Both the position numbers and the translations under genes were made by a program. Positions 1 to 7,067 of a stretch of DNA of 19,223 nt are shown piece after piece. Below the pieces are notes generated by a model that saw nothing but the letters and a program-made list of their open reading frames with translations, ran no database searches and was not told the DNA's origin. The DNA comes from an uncultured Desulfovibrio sp. (GTDB lineage Bacteria; Desulfobacterota; Desulfovibrionia; Desulfovibrionales; Desulfovibrionaceae), in NCBI GenBank assembly GCA_900547595.1, contig URHE01000036.1, positions 1-19,223 on the forward strand. The letters run 5' to 3'. Numbering within the stretch: the first letter of the stretch is position 1; each line of letters opens with the position of its first letter.

Positions 1-111
1 GGCGATGGGGGGCCGGCTCCCAGCTTCCTGTCCGGTCATGAATGGAAGAGAGCTGTGAAAGGAAAAAAATGAAGAAATCATGCGAAAAATACAGATAATA
101 AAAAATATCAT

Positions 112-143
112 TGTGGAAAAAATTTTTTTAAATCTGTGCATAT
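112..143. promoter_or_regulatory. Two DnaA-box-like sites upstream of dnaA
   Basis: TGTGGAAAA at 112-120 is the reverse complement of TTTTCCACA and fits the relaxed DnaA-box consensus TTWTNCACA exactly. TGTGCATAT at 135-143 (reverse complement ATATGCACA) misses that consensus by one base. Both have the same orientation, 23 bases apart, about two helical turns, with an A6T7 tract between them. They lie in an AT-rich stretch inside otherwise GC-rich DNA, just upstream of dnaA. This fits either dnaA autoregulation or part of a replication origin. Two boxes are few for a full oriC, and the bases to the left of the window are not visible. Confidence 0.45.
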
Positions 144-154
144 CGTCCTTGCCA

Positions 155-188
155 CGGAGAAAATCGTTGCCCAGCAAGCGTTTCTCCG
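155..188. repeat. Imperfect stem-loop in the dnaA leader
   Basis: Arms CGGAGAAA (155-162) and TTTCTCCG (181-188) are perfectly complementary. An inner stem continues (CGTTGC at 165-170 against GCAAGCG at 174-180, with one bulged G) around a CCA loop. No T-run follows directly, so it is not a standard intrinsic terminator. It lies between the DnaA-box-like sites and dnaA, and could be a structure in the dnaA leader RNA or an origin element. Confidence 0.5.
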
Positions 189-202
189 GCATGCCGCTTC
201 TT

Positions 203-250
203 CAAGTTTTATAAAAAAATTTTTTTATTCCAGAATGTTGCAAGTTTTAT
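203..250. repeat. A7T7 palindrome flanked by a 10-base direct repeat
   Basis: An 18-base perfect palindrome, AT followed by A7T7 and AT, spans 211-228. The 10-mer CAAGTTTTAT occurs at 203-212 and again at 241-250. A second A6T7 tract lies at 117-129. Such phased A/T tracts are expected to bend DNA or melt easily, as in a DNA-unwinding element. The role is an inference from composition and from the position directly before dnaA. Confidence 0.45.
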
Positions 251-338
251 TCTTTGGGGAAAGCAAAAGGCGCTCCAGCCTGTGACAGAGGCGTGCTCTC
301 CGTTGCCTGTCCCGGGGCCTCGGGCTATATGCCTACCC

Positions 339-1775
339 ATGCAAGGCAAATGGGCGGATATTTCTGAAAATCTCAAGAAAATGCTGGATTCTGGCATTTT
401 CAAGGTCTGGATCGCGCCGTTGCGCGCCTCGATAGAAGGCGCGGAACTGCGGCTGACCGTGCCCAGTGCCTATATGGCGGAATGGCTGAAGCGGCATTTG
501 CTGGCGAAGTTCCGCGAAGCGGCCGCGCCTGTGCTTGCCGTGGCTCCCGAGGCCGTCCGGGTGCGGCTGGAGGTGGCGGAAGGCGCCCCTGGCCGCCATG
601 CCGCAGGGGGGAGTGCCAGCGCCGGTGAACTCGTGGCCAGCGTTGTGCCCGGCCTGGGGCGCCGCGCCCGCGCGGAAGCCGCCACGCAGATCCCCCTGCC
701 GCAGGCCGCACGGCCGCTGGCGGCTTCCACACGCTTTCCGACAGTCGGCTGGCGCCACAGCTTTGAGGATTTTATCATCGGGCCGAGCAACAGCATGGCT
801 GTGGCCGCCGCGCGGGATATTTGCCGGCAGGGCGGTCAGGTCCACACGCTTTTTGTTGCGGGCGCTTCCGGTCTGGGCAAGACCCACCTCACCCAGTCCG
901 CCGGGCAGGCCATCAGCGGCGAAGGCACAGACCTGCGGATAGCCTACCTGACCGCCGAGGAATTCGCCTCGCGGTTTGTGCAGGCCCTGAAAAGCCAGGA
1001 CCTGGAGGGCTTCAAGAGCCGTTTGCGGGACCTGGACGTCCTGCTGCTGGAGGATGTGCACTTTTTCCAGCGCAAGAAGGCCATGCAGGAACTGGCGCTT
1101 GCGGTCATCAAGAGCCTTCAGGACCGCGGCGGGCGTGTCATCCTGACTTCCTCCTTTGCCCCGCGCGAGCTGCGCGATATGGACCCGCAGCTCGTGTCCC
1201 ATTTCTGTTCCGGCATCCTCACGAGCATCGGCCGTCCGGACAGGGAGATGCGAGGCCGTATCCTCACGCAGAAGGCAAGGAGTTTTCAGGTCCTGCTGCC
1301 GGACGAGGTCCGCGATTTGCTGGCCTCGCGGCTGCATGGCGATGTCCGCCAGCTGGAATCCTGCCTCAACAGCCTGATTTTCAAGGCGCGCCTGCTCAAT
1401 TGCGGCCTGAATGTGGACCTGGCCATGGAAGTGGTGGGACAGTACGCGGGCATCGAGCAGGGGCTGGACATGGAATCCATCATCCGCCTTGTCTGCGAAA
1501 GCTATGGTCTCAGCGAGGCGCAGCTTCGTTCCCGCTCCCGCCGGCAGGAGTGCGTCCAGGGGCGCAATACGGTGTTTTATCTTGTGCGCAAGCATACGGA
1601 ACTTTCTCTGGAGGACATCGGGAGCGCCTTCAATCGCCGCCATTCCACGGTGTTGCGGAGCATAACCGCCGTGGAACGCGAGCTTGCCCGGGAGACGCGT
1701 CTGGGCAGGCAGATCGCCCGCGCCGTCAGCCTCATCGAGCGGAGCGCCGGTTGCGGCGTCCCCCCGCAGGCATAG
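339..1775 (+). CDS. dnaA: Chromosomal replication initiator protein DnaA
   Basis: AAA+ ATPase that binds DnaA boxes, melts the origin and loads the DnaB helicase. Numbered from the ATG at 339 (478 residues, normal family length): domain I begins at once (W5, then the helix ending in FKVWIAPL); a variable linker follows; the AAA+ domain has Walker A GASGLGKTHL from residue 175 and Walker B DVLLLEDVH from residue 233. Domain IV carries the DnaA-box-binding signature NRRHSTVL from residue 432. A GTG at 282 in the same frame would add 19 proline-rich residues unlike DnaA. It has a weak AAAAGG 11 bases upstream, while the ATG lacks a clear ribosome-binding site, so the start is open. No dnaN or gyrB follows, which is unusual for the origin-linked dnaA. 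It could be a second dnaA copy, but all key motifs are intact. Confidence 0.95.
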   Translation: MQGKWADISENLKKMLDSGIFKVWIAPLRASIEGAELRLTVPSAYMAEWLKRHLLAKFREAAAPVLAVAPEAVRVRLEVAEGAPGRHAAGGSASAGELVASVVPGLGRRARAEAATQIPLPQAARPLAASTRFPTVGWRHSFEDFIIGPSNSMAVAAARDICRQGGQVHTLFVAGASGLGKTHLTQSAGQAISGEGTDLRIAYLTAEEFASRFVQALKSQDLEGFKSRLRDLDVLLLEDVHFFQRKKAMQELALAVIKSLQDRGGRVILTSSFAPRELRDMDPQLVSHFCSGILTSIGRPDREMRGRILTQKARSFQVLLPDEVRDLLASRLHGDVRQLESCLNSLIFKARLLNCGLNVDLAMEVVGQYAGIEQGLDMESIIRLVCESYGLSEAQLRSRSRRQECVQGRNTVFYLVRKHTELSLEDIGSAFNRRHSTVLRSITAVERELARETRLGRQIARAVSLIERSAGCGVPPQA

Positions 1776-1832
1776 CGGCGCGGGGGCTCCCCCCCATACC
1801 TCCCGACATCCCGGGAAACTCGAAATCCGCGC

Positions 1833-1865
1833 AAAAAAAGGGACGCCCCGCAGGCGTCCCTTTTT
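1833..1865. terminator. Bidirectional intrinsic terminator between convergent genes
   Basis: Stem GGGACGCC (1840-1847) / GGCGTCCC (1853-1860) with a CCGCA loop is preceded by A7 and followed by T5. It can therefore stop transcription from dnaA on the plus strand and from the EF-G-like gene on the minus strand. It sits in the short gap between the two convergent stop codons. Confidence 0.9.
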
Positions 1866-1886
1866 CATGCGTTGGGGAGGGCCGGC

Positions 1887-3950
1887 CTATTCCGCGGCGC
1901 GCGCGGCCTCATGCTCGGCAATGACCTTTTCGGCCACCGGCTGGGGCGCTTCCTCGTAATGATCGAATTCCATGGTGAAGAAGCCCTGGCCGCCCGTCAT
2001 GGAGCGCAGGTCCGGCGCATAGCGGAGCACTTCGCTCATGGGCACATGGGCCTTGATCTCCGTGAGGCCGCCCTGCGAGTCGGAACCCAGCACCTTGCCG
2101 CGCCGCGAGGAAAGGTCGCCGATGACATCGCCCATGCTTTCATCGGGAATGGACACCGTGAGCAGGACGATGGGTTCGAGAAGCACGGGCTTGAGCGTCT
2201 CCATGGCCTTTTTGAACGCCAGGGAGCCCGCCACCTTGAAGGCCATTTCCGAAGAGTCCACCGTGTGGTAGCTGCCGTCGTACACCTTGACGCGGAAGTC
2301 CACCACCTGGCAGCCCGCGAGAAAGCCCCGGCTGGCGGCCTCCTGAATGCCCTTGTCAATGGCCGGGATATACTGGCGGGGAATGACGCCGCCCACGATG
2401 GCGTCCTCAAAGACATAGCCCGAGCCGCGCGGCATGCCCTCCATTTCGATCCAGCAGTCGCCGAACTGGCCGCGGCCGCCGGACTGCTTCTTGTGGCGTC
2501 CCTGCACCTGGCACTTGCCGCGCACGGTCTCGCGATAGGGCACCTTGGGCGTCTTGAGCACGATGTCGGTCTTGAAGCGGCGCTTGGCCTTTTCCACGGA
2601 AAGCTCGATATGGAGCTGCCCCATGCCGGAAAGCAGAATGTCGCCGGTTTCCTCGTCGCGCCCGAGCTTGAGGGTGATGTCCTCGTCGAGGAGGCGCTGC
2701 ATGGCCGCATAGACCTTGTCCTCCTCGCCTTTTTCCTTGGGGGCGAGGGCATAGGTGATGAGCTGCGGCGGCAGGTCGGGCACGGCCAGGGCAAAGGGCG
2801 CCTTTTCGTCGCAGAGCGTGTCGCCGGTGCGGGTATTCTTGAGTTTGGCCACGGCCACGATGGCGCCGGGCCCCGCCGGCTCCTTGCAGGGCGTCTGGTT
2901 TTTGCCCACGAGATACAGCAGGTTGCCGAGGCGTTCCGTTTCGTCGCTGCGCATGTTCCTGAGCGTGGCGTCGCCGTTGATGGTGCCGGAAAGGACGCGC
3001 AGCAGGGAGAGCTGGCCCGCGAAGGGATCGGCCAGGGTCTTGAAAACGAAGCAGGCGAGGGGAGCCTCGGGATCGGGCGCGCGTTCCGCGCCGTCCTGCC
3101 CGATGAAGGGGGGCCGGTCGAGGGGCGACGGCAGAAGCGCCTCCACCGCGTCCAGAATGCCCCTGCCGCCCTTGTTTTCCAGGGCGGAGCAGGTCAGCAC
3201 GGGCACCAGTTCGCCATTGCGGACGCCCAGGCGCAGCCCGGCCTGGAGGTCCTCGAGGGAGAGACTGCCTTCTTCAAGATATTTTTCCATGAGGGCTTCA
3301 TCGCTCTCGGCGATGTTCTCCACCGTGACATCGCGCAGCAGGGCCATGTCATCGGCGAGCGCCTCAGGAACCGCCATTTCCTCAAGAGCGCCGTCGGGGC
3401 CGAAGCGCCACGCCTTGCCGGACAGCACCTCGGCCACGCCGGCAAAAACGCCGCCCTCCATGATGGGGAGCTGAAGCGCCACGGGCTTGATGCCAAGCGC
3501 GGCCAGGCCGTCAAAGGCCATGTGGAAGTCCGCGCGGTCGCGGTCGAGCTTGTTGATGACGGCGACGGCGGGCAGGTTTTCCGCGCGCACGAGGCTCCAG
3601 AATTTTTTGGTCAGCGGGCGCACGCCGTCCACGGCGTCCAGAACGAAGAGCACGCTGTCCACACCCTTGAGCAGGCACTCCATGTCGCCGGTGAAGTTGC
3701 CGTCGCCGGGCACATCCACGAGGAAGTGGCGGTTCTTGTTCCAGAGAAACGTCGCCACCGCGGGCTGGATGGAGCCGCGGCGGCGCACTTCTTCCGGTTC
3801 GTAGTCAAGGCTGGTGCTGCCGTCCTCGATGGCCCCCATGCGCGTGATGGCGCCGGCATTGAAAAGGAGCATTTCGGCCAGGGATGTTTTGCCGCAGCCG
3901 CCGGTGCCGACGAGCGCGTATGTGCGTTGGGTTTCCAAAGGACTTGGCAT
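1887..3950 (-). CDS. EF-G-like translational GTPase (FusA paralog)
   Basis: 687 residues with the whole EF-G architecture. The GTPase domain has G1 GTGGCGKTS (15-23), G3 DVPGDG (79-84) and G4 NKLD (133-136). Domain II follows, then domain III and domain IV with the GGRGQFG and DGSYH loops, and domain V with MGDVIGDLSSRRGKV. Canonical EF-G has DTPGH at G3; here the catalytic histidine is Asp83. The switch I Thr of RGITI appears as Ser60 in RGSIQ, one residue shorter. These changes point to the EF-G-2/EF-G-like branch rather than the main translocase, which normally lies in the str operon with rpsL, rpsG and tuf. A role in translation or ribosome recycling is inferred; the true function of this branch is unsettled. 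The start is supported by AGGGAGAAG seven or so bases upstream. It is monocistronic in this window, convergent with dnaA and divergent from the nitronate monooxygenase gene. Confidence 0.9.
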   Translation of the reverse strand: MPSPLETQRTYALVGTGGCGKTSLAEMLLFNAGAITRMGAIEDGSTSLDYEPEEVRRRGSIQPAVATFLWNKNRHFLVDVPGDGNFTGDMECLLKGVDSVLFVLDAVDGVRPLTKKFWSLVRAENLPAVAVINKLDRDRADFHMAFDGLAALGIKPVALQLPIMEGGVFAGVAEVLSGKAWRFGPDGALEEMAVPEALADDMALLRDVTVENIAESDEALMEKYLEEGSLSLEDLQAGLRLGVRNGELVPVLTCSALENKGGRGILDAVEALLPSPLDRPPFIGQDGAERAPDPEAPLACFVFKTLADPFAGQLSLLRVLSGTINGDATLRNMRSDETERLGNLLYLVGKNQTPCKEPAGPGAIVAVAKLKNTRTGDTLCDEKAPFALAVPDLPPQLITYALAPKEKGEEDKVYAAMQRLLDEDITLKLGRDEETGDILLSGMGQLHIELSVEKAKRRFKTDIVLKTPKVPYRETVRGKCQVQGRHKKQSGGRGQFGDCWIEMEGMPRGSGYVFEDAIVGGVIPRQYIPAIDKGIQEAASRGFLAGCQVVDFRVKVYDGSYHTVDSSEMAFKVAGSLAFKKAMETLKPVLLEPIVLLTVSIPDESMGDVIGDLSSRRGKVLGSDSQGGLTEIKAHVPMSEVLRYAPDLRSMTGGQGFFTMEFDHYEEAPQPVAEKVIAEHEAARAAE

Positions 3951-4085
3951 GGTCTTCTCCCTCTGATAACGGTATGCGGAAAAATGGAGGCCCGTCTCGC
4001 TGATTCCGCATCACCATACAGGGATGCCGTAAAAAAGAAAAGAGGGGGCGCCCCGGGAAATGCCCGCCGCCGCCTGCCATTTGCC

Positions 4086-4114
4086 TTGCGTCTTGCGCGC
4101 CATGGCCCTATATT
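4086..4114 (+). promoter_or_regulatory. Sigma70-type promoter for the rightward gene block
   Basis: TTGCGT (4086-4091) and TATATT (4109-4114) are separated by 17 bases, close to consensus. They lie in the divergent intergenic region about 85-110 bases before the start at 4198. The predicted transcript start near 4121 would give a leader of roughly 75 bases containing the hairpin at 4138-4156. I saw no comparable promoter for the divergent EF-G-like gene in 3951-4080. Confidence 0.6.
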
Positions 4115-4137
4115 GGAATAATCAGGATGAAATCCGT

Positions 4138-4156
4138 CCGGCGCGCTGTGCGCCGG
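4138..4156 (+). repeat. Hairpin in the 5' leader
   Basis: CCGGCGC (4138-4144) and GCGCCGG (4150-4156) form a perfect 7-base stem with a GCTGT loop, downstream of the predicted promoter and 41 bases before the start codon. It has no T-run, so it is more likely a leader structure than a terminator. No known riboswitch class was recognised. Confidence 0.4.
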
Positions 4157-4197
4157 TATCCGGTCGTAACGGCCAGCAGCCCCGGGAGGTTCGGTCC

Positions 4198-5364
4198 ATG
4201 GCATTTCCAGTCTTGCAACTCGGCGACCTTGTTGCCAGAATTCCCGTCGTCCAGGGGGGCATGGGCGTCGGCATTTCCCTCTCCGGGCTTGCTTCCGCCG
4301 TTGCCAATCAGGGGGGGATCGGCGTCATCGCCGGCGCCATGATCGGCATGCGGGAGCCGGATGTGGCCAAAAATCCCATTGAGGCCAATGTCCGCGCGCT
4401 CCGCAACGAGATCCGCAAGGCCCGCGAACTCAGCGGCGGCATCATCGGCGTCAATATCATGGTGGCGCTCACCACCTTCAGCCAGATGGTGCGCGAAGCC
4501 ATCGAAAGCAAGGTGGACATCATCTTCTCCGGGGCGGGCCTGCCGCTCGACATGCCCCGGCACCTGCGCGAACTCTGCGAGGAAAAGAAAGAGGAATTCA
4601 AGACCAAGCTCGTGCCCATCGTCTCCTCGGGGCGCGCGGCAACGGTCATTGCCAAGAAGTGGCTGTCCCGGTTCGGCTACCTGCCGGACGCCTATGTGGT
4701 CGAAGGTCCCAAGGCCGGCGGCCATCTCGGCTTCAAGCGGGACGAGATCACCGAGCCCCGCCATGCGCTCGAGGTCCTGGTGCCGGAGGTGGTGGAGGCG
4801 GTCAAACCGCTGGAGGACGCCCATGGCCGCGCGGTGCCGGTCATTGCGGCGGGCGGTGTCTATACCGGGGCGGACATCAAGAAATTTCTCGATCTCGGCG
4901 CGGCGGGCGTGCAGATGGGCACGCGTTTTGTGGCCACCCATGAATGCGATGCCGACGAGCGCTTCAAGCAGTCCTATCTGGCGGCGCGCGAGGAAGATGT
5001 GACCATCATCAGCAGCCCGGTGGGCATGCCGGGCCGGGCGCTCACCAATGACTTTATCCGCGCGGCCCGCGACGGCCTGAAAAAGCCGTTCAAATGCATC
5101 TTCCACTGTGTGAGCACCTGCCAGCAGGAAAAGACGCCGTACTGCATCGCGCAGGCCCTCATCAGCGCCATGCGCGGCAACCTGGAACGCGGCTTTGCCT
5201 TTTGCGGCGAAAACGTCTCCCGGGTGAACAAGATCGTTTCCGTGCGCGAACTCATGGACTCCCTGCAGCGCGAGTTCGACGAGGCCATGGCCTCGCTCGG
5301 CAAGGGCGTCCAGAATGTGCAGGCGCGCCTTGCGCGGTCCGCTCCCCGGGAGGAGACGCGCTAG
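4198..5364 (+). CDS. Nitronate monooxygenase / 2-nitropropane dioxygenase family flavoprotein
   Basis: 388 residues, a TIM-barrel FMN enzyme of the NMO/FabK family, presumably cytoplasmic. Visible marks are the N-terminal VVQGGMGVGIS, the GPKAGGHLGF segment, and the phosphate-binding AAGGVYTGADI followed by GAAGVQMGTRF. The C-terminal part has a cysteine cluster, C300, C304, C308 and C316, in a KCxxxCxxxC...TPYC arrangement, which I recall from a subset of bacterial family members. Family members oxidise alkyl nitronates or act as enoyl-ACP reductases (FabK); the sequence alone does not decide which, nor whether the cysteines bind metal. An upstream in-frame extension exists, but the ATG at 4198 has GGGAGG 8 bases before it and begins the conserved domain. 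First gene of the rightward block, 137 bases before the STAS gene; I saw nothing notable in that gap. Confidence 0.88.
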   Translation: MAFPVLQLGDLVARIPVVQGGMGVGISLSGLASAVANQGGIGVIAGAMIGMREPDVAKNPIEANVRALRNEIRKARELSGGIIGVNIMVALTTFSQMVREAIESKVDIIFSGAGLPLDMPRHLRELCEEKKEEFKTKLVPIVSSGRAATVIAKKWLSRFGYLPDAYVVEGPKAGGHLGFKRDEITEPRHALEVLVPEVVEAVKPLEDAHGRAVPVIAAGGVYTGADIKKFLDLGAAGVQMGTRFVATHECDADERFKQSYLAAREEDVTIISSPVGMPGRALTNDFIRAARDGLKKPFKCIFHCVSTCQQEKTPYCIAQALISAMRGNLERGFAFCGENVSRVNKIVSVRELMDSLQREFDEAMASLGKGVQNVQARLARSAPREETR

Positions 5365-5501
5365 GCATCGGGGCTTGCGGAACGCGCTGCCCGCCGCTGG
5401 CTGCCGGGGCGTCGGCGTTTCGGGCTTCGATTGCGGAAAACGTCGGGGCGATCCGCGCAGGGCGGCAGCCGCGCTGCCGCGCGAGGCGCAAGGAGGCCGC
5501 A

Positions 5502-5864
5502 GTGTATGCTCTTGATGTGCAAAATCACGGCGCAACGCTCACGGTGCGTTTGACGGGCGATGTGCTCATGGAGGACGTGGCGTCCTTCAACAAGATCATG
5601 CGTGAACACAGCAAGACCCCCGGCATCACCCAACTGGTGCTGGACCTTGGCGGTACGGGCCGCATGGGCGCTTCCGGTCTGGGCGTTCTGGTGAGCCTGA
5701 ATACCTCCATGCAACGCTACGGGCGCCGTCTTGTCCTGCTGAGTCCGGCTCCGCACATAACGAAACTCTTGCAGCAGGCCGAGATCGAGGGATTTTTCCC
5801 CACCTGCGAAAGCGAAGAGGAACTCAGGAATTTCATCCCCGAGGCGTGCGCCCCGGCCCGGTGA
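5502..5864 (+). CDS. STAS-domain protein, anti-sigma factor antagonist-like
   Basis: 120 residues, one complete STAS domain (SpoIIAA/RsbV-like fold): N-terminal strands (TLTVRLTGDV), helix, LVLDLGG strand, then RMGASGLGVLVSL and the ISPAVKRLF-like LLSPAPHITKLL. The aligned SpoIIAA segment is MDSSGLG, whose first serine (Ser58) is phosphorylated by the anti-sigma kinase. Here the segment is M55-G56-A57-S58-G59, so the phospho-acceptor position is alanine and the preceding Asp is glycine. A classical phosphorylation switch therefore seems lost unless Ser58 substitutes. The start is the GTG at 5502 with AAGGAGG five bases upstream; the nearby ATG at 5506 is out of frame. No anti-sigma kinase or sigma factor gene lies in the window. 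The next gene, a FapA protein, begins 57 bases downstream, so a link to the FapA/glycosyltransferase unit is plausible but inferred. Confidence 0.87.
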   Translation: MYALDVQNHGATLTVRLTGDVLMEDVASFNKIMREHSKTPGITQLVLDLGGTGRMGASGLGVLVSLNTSMQRYGRRLVLLSPAPHITKLLQQAEIEGFFPTCESEEELRNFIPEACAPAR

Positions 5865-5921
5865 TTCCCGACGGTGCTCCCGGCCCTTCACGGCGCCTGA
5901 CAACGCGCCCTTTCATGGACG

Positions 5922-7067
5922 GTGCCTGTGCGTTACTATCTGCGACACTACTTCAATCCCGATTTCGACTATCTTCGCGCCAAGCCCGGCGGCGGCGCCG
6001 GCACGGACGACAGCGCGGACCTTTACAGTCTCGGGTATGTGCAAAATGTCATCGCCGGGCAGATCCTCGCCGAGATGGTTCCCCTTGACGAGGTGACGGA
6101 AGAGCCGGATCAGCGTTTCGTGCGCTCCGCAGCGGAGTTTCCCGCAGGCGCCAATACCCATGTGGACCCCGCCTATCCCCGCTATCTCCTGGCGACGGCC
6201 AAGGGCTATGTTTTCTATAACGAAGGCAGGATCACGGTCAAAAGCCTGCTCAATGTGCGTCAGGATGTCAGTTTCCACACGGGGAACATCTTTTTTGTGG
6301 GCGATATGGCCGTCCACGGCTCGGTGCGTTCCGGGTTTTCCGTCCAGGCCAACAATCTGCGCATCATGGGCATGGTGGAAGGCGGCGTCGTCCGCGCGCG
6401 GCGCGACCTCATGGTGGAGGGGGGCGCCAGGGGCGGCTCCGGGCAGCATTGCCTGCTGGATTCGGGCGGCAAGCTCCTTGTGCCGTTTCTGGAAAAGGTG
6501 GAGGCGCGGGCCCGCGGCAATATGCTCATCGACAAGTATTGTCTGTACAGCACCGTCTACGCCGGGGCCAACATGGTGGTGCGGGGGCAGATGTACGGCA
6601 GCACGGTCAACGCCTACGGCAGCGTCCATGTGGGCGCCCAGCTGGGCAACCGGGCCGCGGTGCCCACCAAGGTCTATCTGGGGTATGACCCCCTGAATAT
6701 CCGGCATCTGGAAAAGATCGACCAGATGATCGCCACGCTCTCCCAGGCCATCACCCACCTCAAGGCGGTGGCGGGACATCTTCCGCCGGACGCCAGCGAA
6801 GCCTCGCGCAAGCTGGCCCGGCTCACGGCCCAGCGCGAGGTCATCATGCGCCGCCGGGCAGAGCTTTGGACGCACCTTTCGCAGGATGAGACCTCCCTGC
6901 AGTCCTGCCGGCTCATGGTGGCGGGCACTGTGTATCCCGGGGTGGAGATTTCCATCGGCAGGGCGTTCATGCTGGTGGAGAGGCCGTATGAAAACGTGCT
7001 CTTCCGCCTTTGTTTCAATGACATTGTGGTGGAGCCGCTGCCCGCGTCCGCGAAGGCCGCCCGGTGA
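5922..7067 (+). CDS. FapA (DUF342) family protein
   Basis: 381 residues. Residues about 75-250 form a repetitive, glycine-rich beta-helix-like region (ITVKSLLNVRQDVSFHTGNI, then repeated hydrophobic/Gly turns such as GDMAVHGSVRSG). Residues about 256-330 are a charged helical, probably coiled-coil segment (HLEKIDQMIATLSQAI through RREVIMRRRAEL-like sequence). A C-terminal beta cap (GTVYPGVEISIG) resembles the FapA end. No signal peptide or membrane segment is seen, so it is likely cytoplasmic. FapA proteins are known mainly as DUF342; in Vibrio one is tied to polar flagellar function, and the helix recalls polymer-forming scaffolds. Start is GTG 5922 or GTG 5928. An in-frame stop at 5898 rules out earlier starts, and neither has a good ribosome-binding site, hinting at translation coupled to the STAS gene. 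Its stop overlaps the next start by 4 bases (GTGA). Confidence 0.8.
   Translation: MPVRYYLRHYFNPDFDYLRAKPGGGAGTDDSADLYSLGYVQNVIAGQILAEMVPLDEVTEEPDQRFVRSAAEFPAGANTHVDPAYPRYLLATAKGYVFYNEGRITVKSLLNVRQDVSFHTGNIFFVGDMAVHGSVRSGFSVQANNLRIMGMVEGGVVRARRDLMVEGGARGGSGQHCLLDSGGKLLVPFLEKVEARARGNMLIDKYCLYSTVYAGANMVVRGQMYGSTVNAYGSVHVGAQLGNRAAVPTKVYLGYDPLNIRHLEKIDQMIATLSQAITHLKAVAGHLPPDASEASRKLARLTAQREVIMRRRAELWTHLSQDETSLQSCRLMVAGTVYPGVEISIGRAFMLVERPYENVLFRLCFNDIVVEPLPASAKAAR

Noticed and set aside
1..60. Possible 3' end of an upstream gene
   Set aside because: Too short to identify; stop codons appear early in the frames examined and nothing is recognisable.
333..1868. Long minus-strand open frame (511 residues) across dnaA
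   Set aside because: Opposite to an intact dnaA with all motifs; low-information Arg/Ala/Pro-rich translation typical of GC-rich shadow frames.
1872..4121. 749-residue plus-strand frame opposite the EF-G-like gene
   Set aside because: His/Gly/Ala-rich with no domain; mirrors the codon bias of the real minus-strand gene and runs through its terminator and promoter region.
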